From positions 1 to 6,901 of the forward strand of contig PWQG01000466.1 in NCBI GenBank assembly GCA_003556835.1: a stretch of DNA of 6,901 nucleotides. Reading direction: 5' to 3'. This stretch comes from Gammaproteobacteria bacterium (GTDB taxonomy: Bacteria > Pseudomonadota > Gammaproteobacteria > Pseudomonadales > Pseudohongiellaceae). Shown piece by piece: positions 6,395 to 6,901 of this stretch. The notes under the pieces are model-generated. The model searched no databases, had not been told where the DNA came from, and saw nothing but the letters and a program-made list of their open reading frames with translations. Position numbers and translations under genes: made by a program. The stretch's first letter is position 1; every line of letters begins with the position of its first letter.

Positions 6395-6901
6395 TCAGCC
6401 GGCGTGCGAAATGCGTCGGCCCTGCCAGTGAAAGTCGATGGGCCAGAGTTTCTGGCGCTGACGGTCATAGGCCTGCCACAACTGCGCATAGGTCATGCCG
6501 CTGTGCGGATCGCGGCGCTGCCCGTCGACCTCGCTCAGCGGCCAGAGCACAAAGGCATTCTGGGTGATTTCCGGGCGTGGCAGTTGCATGCCGGCATGAT
6601 AGCCCTGATAGTCGTCATAGGTGAGCACATCAATATCCAGGGTACGGGAACTGAAACCGGCCTGGGAACGCCGGCGTCCATTGTCCTGCTCCAGGCGTTT
6701 GAGCCAGTCGGCCAGTTCTTGCAGGCTCAGGTCGGTTCGGGCACGGACCACCAGGTTGAGGAAATTGTCGCCATCAAAACCCACCGCCTAACTCTCGTAG
6801 ATCCGCGAAATCTCCAGCGCGCCAAATTCTGACTGCAGGGCATCCAGCGCTGCCGCGACATGCTGGCGCGGATCGACATTGCTGCCCAGGCTGAGATTGA
6901 C
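6395..6901 (-). pseudogene. folK: 2-amino-4-hydroxy-6-hydroxymethyldihydropteridine diphosphokinase (HPPK, FolK) with an in-frame TAG; 5' end outside window
   Basis: HPPK transfers pyrophosphate from ATP to 6-hydroxymethyl-7,8-dihydropterin, one step before dihydropteroate synthase in folate synthesis. Read from the right edge, the frame gives VNLSLGSNVDP, which is the family N-terminus lacking only its first few residues. It continues to IYES, where codon 38 is TAG (6788-6790), then resumes without any shift at AVGFDGDNFLNLVV. The catalytic SRTLDIDV block (two metal-binding aspartates), the LPRPE motif, NAFVLWPLSEV and a normal C-terminus follow. The stop is at 6395-6397. Relatives usually have glutamate (GAG) at this codon in YESEAVGFDG-type sequences, so one G-to-T change would explain it. 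Restart at GTG 6784 would give 129 residues lacking the GSN strand and first helix, probably inactive. Many gammaproteobacteria carry a second folK beside panB, which could make this copy dispensable. A sequencing error is the main alternative. The gene is convergent with the transporter, 16 bases apart. Confidence 0.82.

Noticed and set aside
6395..6784. Treating the 129-codon frame from GTG 6784 as a complete small folK gene
   Set aside because: The family N-terminus (LSLGSN and first helix) is clearly encoded just upstream in the same frame. The GTG is an internal valine codon of AVGFDG, so the frame is a fragment and not a whole gene.
6281..6832. A 183-codon plus-strand open frame across the folK region
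   Set aside because: It is a shadow of folK, starts inside the transporter gene in another frame, and shows no family resemblance.

Overview
The window is a GC-rich (roughly 60% or more by eye), densely packed chromosomal segment. The gene order pdxA-rsmA-apaG-apaH is the classic gammaproteobacterial arrangement. Its extension into cca and pterin genes recalls the pseudomonad and purple-sulfur-bacterium-like layout, where cca lies close to a second folK and to folB. I infer a GC-rich gammaproteobacterium, possibly of the Chromatiales/Ectothiorhodospiraceae type, but the sequence alone does not fix the genus. I see no mobile element, CRISPR array, tRNA or rRNA gene.

Positions 1-4787 hold six plus-strand genes with almost no space between them. 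They are the 3' part of pdxA (vitamin B6 synthesis), rsmA/ksgA (16S rRNA dimethylation), apaG, apaH (Ap4A hydrolysis), cca (tRNA CCA end synthesis and repair) and a PTR1/FolM-type pteridine reductase. The pdxA/rsmA, rsmA/apaG and cca/folM junctions overlap, and the apaG/apaH gap is 5 bases, so translational coupling in one transcript is likely. The only looser junction is apaH/cca (34 bases to the preferred cca start), which carries an extended -10-like element.

Positions 4788-4923 are the only real intergenic gap and hold a candidate promoter. It is followed by a 484-residue polytopic membrane protein (4924-6378) that looks like a divergent member of the NCS2/SLC26-type transporter superfamily, with unknown substrate. 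Converging on it from the right, 16 bases away, is folK (HPPK) on the minus strand. Its reading frame is complete to the window edge except for one in-frame TAG at 6788-6790.

The most notable points are the interrupted folK, the uncharacterised transporter lodged between two pterin/folate genes, and the strikingly PTR1-like reductase. Most of the rest is a conserved housekeeping cluster. I did not find a clear new multi-gene system here.
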